NCBI RefSeq assembly: GCF_947260015.1
Contig: NZ_CAMYOM010000012.1
Coordinates: 22,861-86,860, forward strand
Direction: 5' to 3'
DNA from: an uncultured Eudoraea sp.
Lineage (GTDB): Bacteria > Bacteroidota > Bacteroidia > Flavobacteriales > Flavobacteriaceae
DNA: 64,000 nucleotides
The notes under the pieces are model-generated. The model was not told where the DNA came from. It saw only the letters and a program-made list of their open reading frames with translations, and did no database searches. Shown here in pieces: positions 1 through 7,392 of this stretch. How positions within the stretch are numbered: position 1 is the stretch's first letter; each line of letters starts with the position of its first letter. A program made the translations under genes and the position numbers.

Positions 1-860
1 GGGAAACGTTCGAATATGGAAAGTACGTTGTTGCCCATAGGGCTATCAATAAAAATGGGAATATTTGGTATTTTATTCTTCCTATAAAGCTTCCAGAATA
101 AATACATCAGAGATTGCAGACGTTCTACAGCAAAAGAAGGGATGAGCAGGTTTCCTCTTTCATATAATGTTTTATTGACCAGGGCGACCAATCTATCCTC
201 CACATTATCTTGTGGGTGCAATTTATTGCCATAAGTGCTTTCAATAAAAAGAAAATCGGCCCACTCAGGTTTTACCGGTGGATCTAACAAAATATCATTT
301 GGCCTCCCTACATCTCCGGAAAAAATAAAACGCTTTCCGGAAATTTCTATTTCGATAAAAGTTGAACCAATTATATGCCCGTTATACCTGAATCTATACC
401 GGATATTTTCAGTAAGTTGTGTCCATTGGTTTAATTCTTCAGGTCTAAACAGAGCTATTGCATTTTCTGCATCCTTTATGTTATAAAGTGGCAGCGCTGG
501 CCTATGCTTACTATACCCCTCCTTATTTGCTAATTCTGCTTCTTCCTCATTTATCTTTGCACTATCGAGCAATATTATTTTTGTTATGGCAAGTGTAGGG
601 GCAGTTCCTATAATTTTACCATTAAATCCGTTTATTACCAATCTGGGTAAATAACCCGTATGATCAAGGTGACCATGTGTCAATAAAACAACATCTATTG
701 AGTCTGCCGAAAAAGGTAATGGTTCCCAATTAGATTTTCTTAGGTCCTTCCTGCCCTGAAACATCCCGCAATCTATGAGAATGTTTGGCTCATCTGTTTC
801 AATGCAAAATTTAGATCCTGTGACCGTACCCGAAGCCCCTAAAAAATGTACTTTAACCAT
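1..860 (-). CDS. Beta-CASP metallo-beta-lactamase-fold hydrolase, 3' end cut by window edge
   Basis: The reading frame runs from an ATG at 858-860 to the window edge, giving about 286 residues without a stop. The metallo-beta-lactamase zinc motif appears as THGHLDHTG (residues 61-69, normally HxHxDH), followed by GHIIGS (His162) and FSGDVG (Asp183). The later IDSPMG segment is typical of the beta-CASP subdomain, so the family is the RNA-processing or CPSF-like branch of MBL enzymes, which act as ribonucleases. The missing C-terminus should hold the remaining beta-CASP histidines. It starts 18 bp after the ATP-cone gene and is probably the last visible member of the operon that begins at 2180. 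Ribonuclease activity is a family inference. Confidence 0.85.
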   Translation of the reverse strand, partial: MVKVHFLGASGTVTGSKFCIETDEPNILIDCGMFQGRKDLRKSNWEPLPFSADSIDVVLLTHGHLDHTGYLPRLVINGFNGKIIGTAPTLAITKIILLDSAKINEEEAELANKEGYSKHRPALPLYNIKDAENAIALFRPEELNQWTQLTENIRYRFRYNGHIIGSTFIEIEISGKRFIFSGDVGRPNDILLDPPVKPEWADFLFIESTYGNKLHPQDNVEDRLVALVNKTLYERGNLLIPSFAVERLQSLMYLFWKLYRKNKIPNIPIFIDSPMGNNVLSIFERF

Positions 861-878
861 TATCTCGAATTAATTGCA

Positions 879-1721
879 TCAAAGCTTGCAAAGCTTGCCT
901 ACCTCGTTTAGAATTTTAGTTTTCCTTATATCCGAGACGCCTAAATGGTCGAGATAAAAACTATCTTTTAATAATTGACGACATAGGACTACATCACGGC
1001 TTAGCAAAAATTGTTTCTCTCTTTTGGTCAAAAGTGTTGAAACTGTTATGGGATATAGACCCAGTCTGTCTATTCGATCTTTTAAACCATCCCCTTTCGG
1101 ATAATCCCAGCTCAGAAGATAGAGCCCCATGCAATTACCATATATTTTGGCATCTTTAGTAAAACGTGTATTGGTAACTACCCAGCATTCATCTGGCTCC
1201 TTAATAATTGAAATATCTTTATACCTTGAATTTTTTATATCCTGATATCTGGAATAAATATATAATGGAATCTTAACATTACAATTGCGACCTTGTTCTC
1301 CATGAAATTTGCATTCAATAATTATGATAGATCCGTTTTTTTCGGAAATCACATCTATTTCATGGCTCACGCATTTCCCTGTAACAGTCTTGCCAACCTG
1401 AATTTTGTATCCCGAATATGTTAATACAGCACCTAAAAACCTTTCAAACGGAAAACCTGTTGGACCCAATTCATATATGGCCTTTTTAAGTTTATATTTT
1501 GAAGCGAAAACCGGTTTGTTGCGTCTTAAAAAACTATAGGCCCGATTATATAATTCTTTGGTTGTGATTCCATCATATAATTCATCCTTTACAAGAGTCA
1601 AGATTTGAGAGATCATTTTATCGTCTGCGCCGCTTCGTTTCAGCGACGTGCGTAACTTCTCTTCTGAGAATAACACTTTGTCACCCGAAGCCTTAACTAT
1701 AAGAAAATCTTCATTTGCCAT
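879..1721 (-). CDS. ATP-cone plus PD-(D/E)XK nuclease-like protein
   Basis: The protein has 280 residues. Residues 5-88 resemble an ATP-cone, the nucleotide-sensing module of ribonucleotide reductases and NrdR (FLIVKASGDKVLFSEEKLR, then conserved helices). Residues 90-140 look like a restriction-endonuclease fold: an early Glu93, HEID with Asp123, then IIECKF with Glu136 and Lys138, which is the E-D-ExK pattern of Mrr-like nucleases. The C-terminal 100 residues are not recognised. It lies between the eRF1-like gene (42 bp upstream) and the MBL gene (18 bp downstream), in the same direction. ATP-cone/Mrr-like fusions are known as a family, but their role is not. Substrate is unknown. Confidence 0.75.
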   Translation of the reverse strand: MANEDFLIVKASGDKVLFSEEKLRTSLKRSGADDKMISQILTLVKDELYDGITTKELYNRAYSFLRRNKPVFASKYKLKKAIYELGPTGFPFERFLGAVLTYSGYKIQVGKTVTGKCVSHEIDVISEKNGSIIIIECKFHGEQGRNCNVKIPLYIYSRYQDIKNSRYKDISIIKEPDECWVVTNTRFTKDAKIYGNCMGLYLLSWDYPKGDGLKDRIDRLGLYPITVSTLLTKREKQFLLSRDVVLCRQLLKDSFYLDHLGVSDIRKTKILNEVGKLCKL

Positions 1722-1763
1722 TATAAGCGATAATTGAGATGGTCTCCATAGATTTGTAAAATC

Positions 1764-2180
1764 TTAAACTCTGCTTTTTTTATTAAAAAATTCCCTGACC
1801 AGGGCTTTGACCTGATTTTCGGTCATACTATCTACTTTCTCTACGGTCTTAACTTTTAATGCCAGGTTTTTATGATTTTCATTTAATTCCTTGTAAAATT
1901 TGGTATTGGTATCTCCAGGGCCAAAAATTGCTATGGCTTCTGCATTTTTCATGGTCTTTGCCAATTCCTTAAAATACGATTTCAATTGGTGTTTCTCTCT
2001 TTCCAAATATTTGCTATCCTGTACCACATCCTGCGGACCCCATTTGGTCTTAGAGCGTGCTCCGCCTTTTGGGTGAAAAAACTCAATCTCTGAAGTAATA
2101 GTCCTGAAACTTACATCTTCATTTTTTAAGGTAACCAAATGTGCCTTTTCTTTATCTAACCAAATTCCTATTTTCTTCAT
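1764..2180 (-). CDS. Small eRF1/Dom34-like protein (baeRF-type)
   Basis: The protein has 138 residues and no signal peptide. The opening IGIWLDKEKAHLV, the central IAIFGPGDTNTKFYKEL and the end MTENQVKALVREFF resemble small bacterial proteins related to archaeo-eukaryotic release factor domains (eRF1/Dom34, L7Ae-like fold). That suggests a role at the ribosome or in translation termination under stress, but this is inference from weak family resemblance. It is the first gene of a minus-strand operon with the nuclease-like and MBL genes. Its promoter carries the same palindrome and -7 box arrangement as the Usp genes (2237-2280). Confidence 0.6.
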   Translation of the reverse strand: MKKIGIWLDKEKAHLVTLKNEDVSFRTITSEIEFFHPKGGARSKTKWGPQDVVQDSKYLEREKHQLKSYFKELAKTMKNAEAIAIFGPGDTNTKFYKELNENHKNLALKVKTVEKVDSMTENQVKALVREFFNKKSRV

Positions 2181-2236
2181 GGATATATTATTATAAATTA
2201 GTATTGACTATATCGTTCAGAATTATCATGACTATA

Positions 2237-2280
2237 TAAAACTAAATCCAAACTATGACTTATCATATGATGTTGATCAG
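2237..2280 (-). promoter_or_regulatory. Crp/FNR-like box and -7 element upstream of the eRF1-like gene
   Basis: The palindrome ATGATGTTGATCAG lies at 2267-2280, just overlapping the stop of the Usp gene. It is followed on the minus strand, after exactly 22 bp, by TAGTTTTA (2237-2244), a TAnnTTTG-like -7 box. The geometry is identical to seven other promoters in this island. The leader to the ATG at 2180 would be about 50 nt. Confidence 0.6.
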
Positions 2281-3125
2281 TCAGTATATGGGAGAATGAG
2301 AAAGGGTATTTCAATATTAAAACTTACTTTCTCAATTACCGGTTCACGGGTTAATTTCTCCAAAAAACCGTGCTGGTAATGAATCATTACCAGCATATCT
2401 ATACCCAATTCATCAATAAAATTTGTAATCGCGCTGGATTTATTAGAAAAATCAGGCATCCAATGAATAGAATGTTTTATTGGTCCCAAATACTCTCTAA
2501 GGGTATATAAATTAGACTTCTGAACAGGGCCGAGTCTTTCTTCTTCATTTATATGAACAATACAAACAGAAGAATCACAATTTCTGGCAAATGTCAGCAG
2601 AGGCTGTAACAATTTAGCGTTATAATTCTTTTTATAGTCCGTAGCAAAAGCAATCTCTTTAGGTAACACAAATTCCTTTTCACCTGGTATGGTTAATATT
2701 GGACAATCCTTGATACCGTTTATGGATTTGATCACATTGCTGGCTAAAAAAATGGATTTGGCCCCGGTCTTCCCTTTATTCCCCATTACAACAAGATCTG
2801 CGTTGGTTTCTTTAATGGCCTGCTGTAGAGCATCAATTAGATTTTCATTTTTAGAATGAATACTAAAATGATGCTTACTATTCGCGATATCAAGATTAAT
2901 CCTATGTAAAAAAGAATTTAAACCCTCCAGAGACTCCTCACCCAGTTGTTGTAACAAACTTAAGTTTCGCCCTGCAGCCTGGGAATTACTTTTTAGTGGG
3001 GTATGCTCAGTATAAGCATTGAGAATATGGAATGAACAATTGTGATTTTTAAACAATTGGGTGGTGTAAAAAAGTGCATTGTAAGCATTGTTTGAAAAAT
3101 CTGTGGCAATAAGAATATTTTTCAT
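2277..3125 (-). CDS. Tandem-domain universal stress protein (UspA family)
   Basis: The protein has 282 residues with two Usp domains. Domain 1 starts ILIATDFSNNAYNAL, the normal Usp N-terminus, and carries the ATP-loop-like MGNKGKTG...ASN (residues 114-130), in which the third glycine of G-2x-G-9x-G-S/T is Ala128. Domain 2 (from about residue 155) starts EIAFATDYKKNYNAKLL and lacks a clear ATP loop. Usp proteins are cytosolic stress and dormancy factors, often ATP binding. It is the third gene of a co-directional trio (18-bp gaps) presumably transcribed from the promoter at 4867-4910. Confidence 0.92.
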   Translation of the reverse strand: MKNILIATDFSNNAYNALFYTTQLFKNHNCSFHILNAYTEHTPLKSNSQAAGRNLSLLQQLGEESLEGLNSFLHRINLDIANSKHHFSIHSKNENLIDALQQAIKETNADLVVMGNKGKTGAKSIFLASNVIKSINGIKDCPILTIPGEKEFVLPKEIAFATDYKKNYNAKLLQPLLTFARNCDSSVCIVHINEEERLGPVQKSNLYTLREYLGPIKHSIHWMPDFSNKSSAITNFIDELGIDMLVMIHYQHGFLEKLTREPVIEKVSFNIEIPFLILPYTD

Positions 3126-3143
3126 TGAATTTTCAGATTTACA

Positions 3144-3977
3144 TTACGGAATAACCATAAAAGGAATGCTAACATGAAACCCTATTTTCTTAATAACTGG
3201 TTCTATAAAAAGACTTTCCAAAAAGGTGTGTTTGTTCTGTATCATTGCCAACATGTTCATCTTGTTTTTTAGTTGGAAATTATTTATTCCTGTTATGATT
3301 TCCTGATTTGGGAGGTCATGGAACAAATGAGGGATTTTTTCTAATATTTTTTCCAATTTAGCCTTATTTTGCAATTGAAGATCGGTAAGGTCATAGCCGC
3401 TTGAAATATGAATGACTTCAACACTGGAATTGTGTATTTTGGATAAATTAAGAAGACCCGCTAATTGTGTTTCACTGTACTCAACTTCATAGTCCGTTGG
3501 AAAGAGTATTTTTTTGGGTATTTCATATTTAAAATCCGCAGGAATTGCAATCACAGGGCAGGTAGCTTTTTTAATAACATGCACCGTATGTGTGCCCAGA
3601 AAGATTTCTTTTGCACCGGTTGCTCCCTGAGTACCCATAATAACCAAATCAGCTTCTTCGCTTGCAACCATTGCAGCTACTTCATCAACAAGGATATTAA
3701 AAGCAGAATGTGGTATTATAGTGTGTTTTGGATTCTTAAACTCTTTTTCAAGTTGCTTTTTCAGTTCTTCCAGTTGATTTATAGATTCTGATTGGTAAAT
3801 ATCTCCAAGACCAATTTGACCGGGGCTGTGCAACAAATATTCTGTTTGATAAATAGCCGGTGTATAGGTATTCATAAGATAAAAAGTTGCCTTCTCATCT
3901 TTTAAGAGGTTCATAGCATAAGAGATAGCGTTATATGCATTATAGGAAAAATCGGTAGGAAGAATTATTTTTTTCAT
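3144..3977 (-). CDS. Tandem-domain universal stress protein (UspA family)
   Basis: The protein has 277 residues. Domain 1 begins KIILPTDFSYNAYNAI and has a complete ATP-binding signature, MGTQGATGAKEIFLGT, near residues 115-130. Domain 2 begins KILFPTDYEVEYSETQ and has no recognisable ATP loop, so the protein probably binds one nucleotide through domain 1. It is the middle gene of three consecutive Usp genes with 18-bp gaps on each side, indicating one transcript. The sequence has diverged strongly from its neighbours, so this is an old duplication rather than a recent one. Confidence 0.92.
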   Translation of the reverse strand: MKKIILPTDFSYNAYNAISYAMNLLKDEKATFYLMNTYTPAIYQTEYLLHSPGQIGLGDIYQSESINQLEELKKQLEKEFKNPKHTIIPHSAFNILVDEVAAMVASEEADLVIMGTQGATGAKEIFLGTHTVHVIKKATCPVIAIPADFKYEIPKKILFPTDYEVEYSETQLAGLLNLSKIHNSSVEVIHISSGYDLTDLQLQNKAKLEKILEKIPHLFHDLPNQEIITGINNFQLKNKMNMLAMIQNKHTFLESLFIEPVIKKIGFHVSIPFMVIP

Positions 3978-3995
3978 CAGTACTTATTTTAAATG

Positions 3996-4841
3996 TTAAC
4001 GGGACAGATTTTGTAAAACCAAAAATGGGATTTTTATGTGTAAACCTATTTTTTCAATAGTGGATTGATGCAACATTTGCTCAAGATGTGAATGTCTGGA
4101 ATTGACCATTACCAGCAGGTCTATTTCTTTGTGGACAATATATTTTGTGATGGCAATGGTTTTATCCTTCCCTTCTGTTGTTTCAAAAAACAAGTTGGCC
4201 TTGTACAAACATTCTTTTAAAAATCGCATATTGTCTTCCTGCCGAAATGAAAGTTTCTTATTAGAATCTATATAAAGCATATGAATAGATGACCTATAGG
4301 AACCTGTTAGTTCACACAGTAGTTTTAATTCCCTCCTTTTATGAGGTACCAAATAATCTGAAGGAAACAAAAGTTCTTTTGGCTGATGGTATTTGTAATT
4401 TTCGGGAATTGCAAGTACAGGGCATTGCACGTATTTCAAAACCTGAATAGTCTTACTTCCGAAGGTTATTGTTCTATCATTAGTTTCACCCCTTGTGCCC
4501 ATTATCACAATATCTGCATTCTCCATATTTATAAGATCGTTGACCTCATCAGTAAGTGTTCCAAAAGCCGAAATAGGTTTGAACTTATGCTTTGGATTAG
4601 GCGAATACTCAAATATGTCCTTTAAAATTTTTGCCAGTTTTTTTTCAGAATCCTTATAGGTTACCTCCTTTAACTCATCTAACTTACTTCGCACTACCTC
4701 CTGGTCTTGTTGGTATACCTCATCTGCATACGCGTGTAGAATAAAAAAGTCACATCTTGTGTACTTGAATATTTGACAGGCATATTTGAGTGCATTAAAT
4801 GCATTTTTAGAAAAATCTGTGGGCACTACAACTTTCCTCAT
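3996..4841 (-). CDS. Tandem-domain universal stress protein (UspA family), first of three
   Basis: The protein has 281 residues. Domain 1 opens with VVVPTDFSKNAFNALKYA and has the signature MGTRGETNDRTITFGSKT, which keeps the glycines of the ATP loop but replaces the usual ATG by ETN. Domain 2 opens ELLFPSDYLVPHKRRE and lacks an ATP loop. It is the promoter-proximal gene of the three-Usp operon and lies divergent to the thioredoxin gene (119-bp gap). That gap holds a single palindrome serving both directions. Confidence 0.92.
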   Translation of the reverse strand: MRKVVVPTDFSKNAFNALKYACQIFKYTRCDFFILHAYADEVYQQDQEVVRSKLDELKEVTYKDSEKKLAKILKDIFEYSPNPKHKFKPISAFGTLTDEVNDLINMENADIVIMGTRGETNDRTITFGSKTIQVLKYVQCPVLAIPENYKYHQPKELLFPSDYLVPHKRRELKLLCELTGSYRSSIHMLYIDSNKKLSFRQEDNMRFLKECLYKANLFFETTEGKDKTIAITKYIVHKEIDLLVMVNSRHSHLEQMLHQSTIEKIGLHIKIPFLVLQNLSR

Positions 4842-4866
4842 ATCTAATTTATCTTTAGAACCGCTC

Positions 4867-4910
4867 TAAAATTAATACTAAGCAAGACAAGAAACCATGA
4901 CATTAATCAG
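4867..4910 (-). promoter_or_regulatory. Crp/FNR-like box and -7 element for the three-Usp operon
   Basis: ATGACATTAATCAG lies at 4897-4910. On the minus strand, 22 bp downstream, is TAATTTTA (4867-4874). The box starts 55 bp upstream of the Usp ATG at 4841. The same palindrome faces the thioredoxin gene on the other strand. Confidence 0.65.
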
Positions 4911-4940
4911 TTACTGAATTCCATAACTTTTCTAAATTAG
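4897..4940 (+). promoter_or_regulatory. Shared Crp/FNR-like box and -7 element for thioredoxin
   Basis: The palindrome at 4897-4910 is followed on the plus strand, again after 22 bp, by TAAATTAG (4933-4940), one mismatch from TAnnTTTG. The thioredoxin ATG is at 4961. One box would therefore serve two divergent promoters at equal distance. Confidence 0.6.
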
Positions 4941-4960
4941 CTACACCTAATTATCAGAAC

Positions 4961-5260
4961 ATGAAACAAAATTTTGAAAAATTAACAGCTGGCAATATTC
5001 CTGTTCTTGTAGATTTTTATGCAGATTGGTGTGGGCCCTGCAAAATGTTGGGACCTATCCTTAAAAAGGTAAAAGAAGAATTGGGAGATAAAATCAAAAT
5101 TATTAAGATAGATGTAGATAAAAATCAATCTATTGCCTCTAAATATCAGGTTAGAGGTGTTCCAACAATGCTGCTATTCAAGGATAAAAAGCAAGTATGG
5201 AGGCAATCGGGGGTATTACCTAAGGAAGAATTAATTAATATCATTGAATCCTATAGGTAA
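4961..5260 (+). CDS. trxA: Thioredoxin
   Basis: This is a 99-residue cytosolic thioredoxin. The active site WCGPC is at residues 23-27 (Cys24, Cys27) and the cis-proline motif RGVPT is at 65-69. There is no signal peptide or extra domain, and the length is slightly below the usual 105. It is divergent from the three-Usp operon and convergent with the next Usp gene (5349-6188). The shared upstream palindrome suggests it is a stress-induced thioredoxin co-regulated with the Usp genes, rather than the main housekeeping copy; that is inference. Confidence 0.93.
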   Translation: MKQNFEKLTAGNIPVLVDFYADWCGPCKMLGPILKKVKEELGDKIKIIKIDVDKNQSIASKYQVRGVPTMLLFKDKKQVWRQSGVLPKEELINIIESYR

Positions 5261-5348
5261 CAATAGCACATTCTGAAGATTGCTTTCCATTATGGTTTTA
5301 TCTTGAACTTAAATCAATGATTAAAGACATAGTAATTTCTGCTATTCT

Positions 5349-6188
5349 TCACTCGTGCAATACCAAAAATGGGATATCTGTATGGTAACTAATTTCTTCT
5401 ACGGCGGGCCTGAAGAGGATTCGTTGAAAAAAGTTTAGATTTTTGGCCACCATGGCTACAAGATCAATATCTCTGCTTTCAACAAAACACTGAATCGAAG
5501 TTTCCAATTTGGAACCGGTTAAAGAATGGAAACTATGGTCAATTCCCCTCAAATAATCGTGTAAAAAATCTTTATTACTCAATTGTTCTTCACTCAGCAT
5601 TTCACCTTTTTTTGAAATATGGACAACTCTTAATATAGAATTGTTCATTGTGGCCATCTCAACTAGATTATCCAAGACCTTAATATCGTAGGCGATATGA
5701 AAATCCGTTGGGAAGGCAATTTCTTTTGGTGTTTTATAAGTAGAATTTTCCGGCACCGCGAGTAAAGGACATTTTACTCTAGTAATCACATCGCCAGTAT
5801 TACTTCCCATTGAAACTTTTTTAAGTCCGGTTGCACCTTTAGTACCCATGATAATCAGGTCAATCTTTTTGTCTTCCACTGCTCTCTTTATGCTATCTAC
5901 AAAAAAATCATACTTTGCCATGGAAACATAAGAATGTAATTCATTTTTATGATGTTCTTCAATATAATTCAAAAGTTTTTTAAGGTCTTTTTTACTCTCA
6001 GTCAAAACGGTTTCCCTAAGCAGGATCGAGGTGCCTTTAACTGAAGACCCGGCACCTGAATATGGGGGGATCGGGTTGATGTGAATAATGTGAAAAATAC
6101 ATTTGGTTTTTTTAAATAATTCGAGCCCGTAATTAATGGCATTACGAGAATTTTCGGAAAAATCTGTCGGGATTAAAATACGTTGCAT
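5349..6188 (-). CDS. Tandem-domain universal stress protein (UspA family)
   Basis: The protein has 279 residues. Domain 1 starts RILIPTDFSENSRNAINYG and contains a full ATP-loop signature, MGTKGATGLKKVSMGSNT. Domain 2 starts EIAFPTDFHIAYDIKVL and lacks the loop. It is monocistronic: the thioredoxin gene converges from the left, and to the right the 93-bp gap to the response regulator holds its own palindrome and -7 box. It could also receive readthrough from the kinase/regulator operon. Confidence 0.92.
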   Translation of the reverse strand: MQRILIPTDFSENSRNAINYGLELFKKTKCIFHIIHINPIPPYSGAGSSVKGTSILLRETVLTESKKDLKKLLNYIEEHHKNELHSYVSMAKYDFFVDSIKRAVEDKKIDLIIMGTKGATGLKKVSMGSNTGDVITRVKCPLLAVPENSTYKTPKEIAFPTDFHIAYDIKVLDNLVEMATMNNSILRVVHISKKGEMLSEEQLSNKDFLHDYLRGIDHSFHSLTGSKLETSIQCFVESRDIDLVAMVAKNLNFFQRILFRPAVEEISYHTDIPFLVLHE

Positions 6189-6210
6189 TGCAGTCTGATT
6201 TGTTAAAGGA

Positions 6211-6254
6211 TAAAACTACGATCACCAATTGAACCATAAAATGATTATCATCAT
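6211..6254 (-). promoter_or_regulatory. Crp/FNR-like box and -7 element for the Usp gene 5349-6188
   Basis: ATGATTATCATCAT (6241-6254) is a near-perfect palindrome. TAGTTTTA (6211-6218) follows on the minus strand after 22 bp. The box starts 52 bp upstream of the ATG at 6188. It sits directly behind the gene for the Crp-type response regulator that is its likely ligand. Confidence 0.65.
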
Positions 6255-6281
6255 GTACACTAACTGTTCATCATCAAAAAT

Positions 6282-7340
6282 TCAATCGGGAATCTTTTGT
6301 AACCGATCCATATCTAAAATTTTAATATCTCTATCTTTAATCTCAATTATACCTTCTTTCTTAAATGCAGATAAAGTTCTAATAAGAGTTTCAGTAGCCA
6401 TTCCGGCAACACTTGCAAGGTCACTCCTTAAGACGTGAATATTTCCGGCTTCATCCTCCTGCAACTTTTCGGTAAATTTAAGTAAAGTAGACGCAGTTTT
6501 TTTTCGCACAGAACCATATGCCATCTGCAACAACTGCTCTTTGATCTGAGATAGGTTTTCCGACAAAAGTTGCAACAACTCCATTACCAATTCCCCATTA
6601 TGCTCCAAAACCATTATTAATTTATCCTTATTAAGGCCAATTAAGACAGAATCCTCCATAGCTGTGGCATATTCCTGGTATGGTATATTCTTAGTGAAAC
6701 TGGTAAATCCAAAAAAATCATCTGCTTTGTAAATTCCTGTTATCAGCTCTTTCCCCTGCTCATCAAGTTTATGAGTTTTAGCATTCCCCTTTATTACCAG
6801 ATACACCAAATTTGAGTTATCGCCCTCCCTGTAAATTGATTCCCCCAAATTAAACCTGAATTCCTCGCCGTTGTCATCAATAAAATTCTTCAGCTGATGA
6901 ATACTCTTAACTCTGGCTTCACTTGCTAAATCATCGTATAACTTTTCTTGTTGTGCTTCTTTAAGAATACTGGACTTGGCTATCCTACTCTCAATAGCAC
7001 CAATAAGTTCAGATTCTTCAAATGGTTTAGTCAGGTAGTCATCAGCACCCATATCCATACCCTGCCTAACATCCTTTCGTTCTGTTTTAGCAGAGAGAAA
7101 TATAAAAGGAATTGACTTGGTCCTATTATCTTCGGACAGGGCGGTAAAAACACCATATCCATCTAACTTTGGCATCATAATATCGCATAAGATAACGTCC
7201 GGGAGACTAGTTTTGGCAACCAATACTCCCTTTTCCCCGTCAGGAGCGCTAAGGACTTTGTAATGTGCTAATTCCAATAATTCGGCTGTATTCTCCCTTA
7301 AAGCAGTATCATCTTCAATTAATAAAACCTTTTTGATCAT
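6282..7340 (-). CDS. Response regulator: receiver, cNMP-binding-like and Crp-type HTH domains
   Basis: The protein has 352 residues. Residues 1-120 are a receiver (acidic pair Glu9/Asp10/Asp11, phospho-acceptor Asp53 in CDIMMPKLDG, Lys in YLTKPF). Residues about 150-260 are a cyclic-nucleotide-binding-like beta-roll (GESIYREGD...NLVYLVIKG). Residues about 280-345 are a Crp/FNR winged helix. The recognition helix ATETLIRTLSAFKKEG keeps the Glu and Arg of the FNR ExxSR motif, which read a TGA core; this fits the ATGAY half-sites found around the cluster. It lies 52 bp behind the LOV kinase gene, almost certainly its partner. No cysteine cluster for an FNR-type Fe-S centre is visible. Confidence 0.93.
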   Translation of the reverse strand: MIKKVLLIEDDTALRENTAELLELAHYKVLSAPDGEKGVLVAKTSLPDVILCDIMMPKLDGYGVFTALSEDNRTKSIPFIFLSAKTERKDVRQGMDMGADDYLTKPFEESELIGAIESRIAKSSILKEAQQEKLYDDLASEARVKSIHQLKNFIDDNGEEFRFNLGESIYREGDNSNLVYLVIKGNAKTHKLDEQGKELITGIYKADDFFGFTSFTKNIPYQEYATAMEDSVLIGLNKDKLIMVLEHNGELVMELLQLLSENLSQIKEQLLQMAYGSVRKKTASTLLKFTEKLQEDEAGNIHVLRSDLASVAGMATETLIRTLSAFKKEGIIEIKDRDIKILDMDRLQKIPD

Positions 7341-7392
7341 AATAGCAGTTATTACGGTTTAAAAAGAACCCCTTGGTTTATAACTAAACTAC

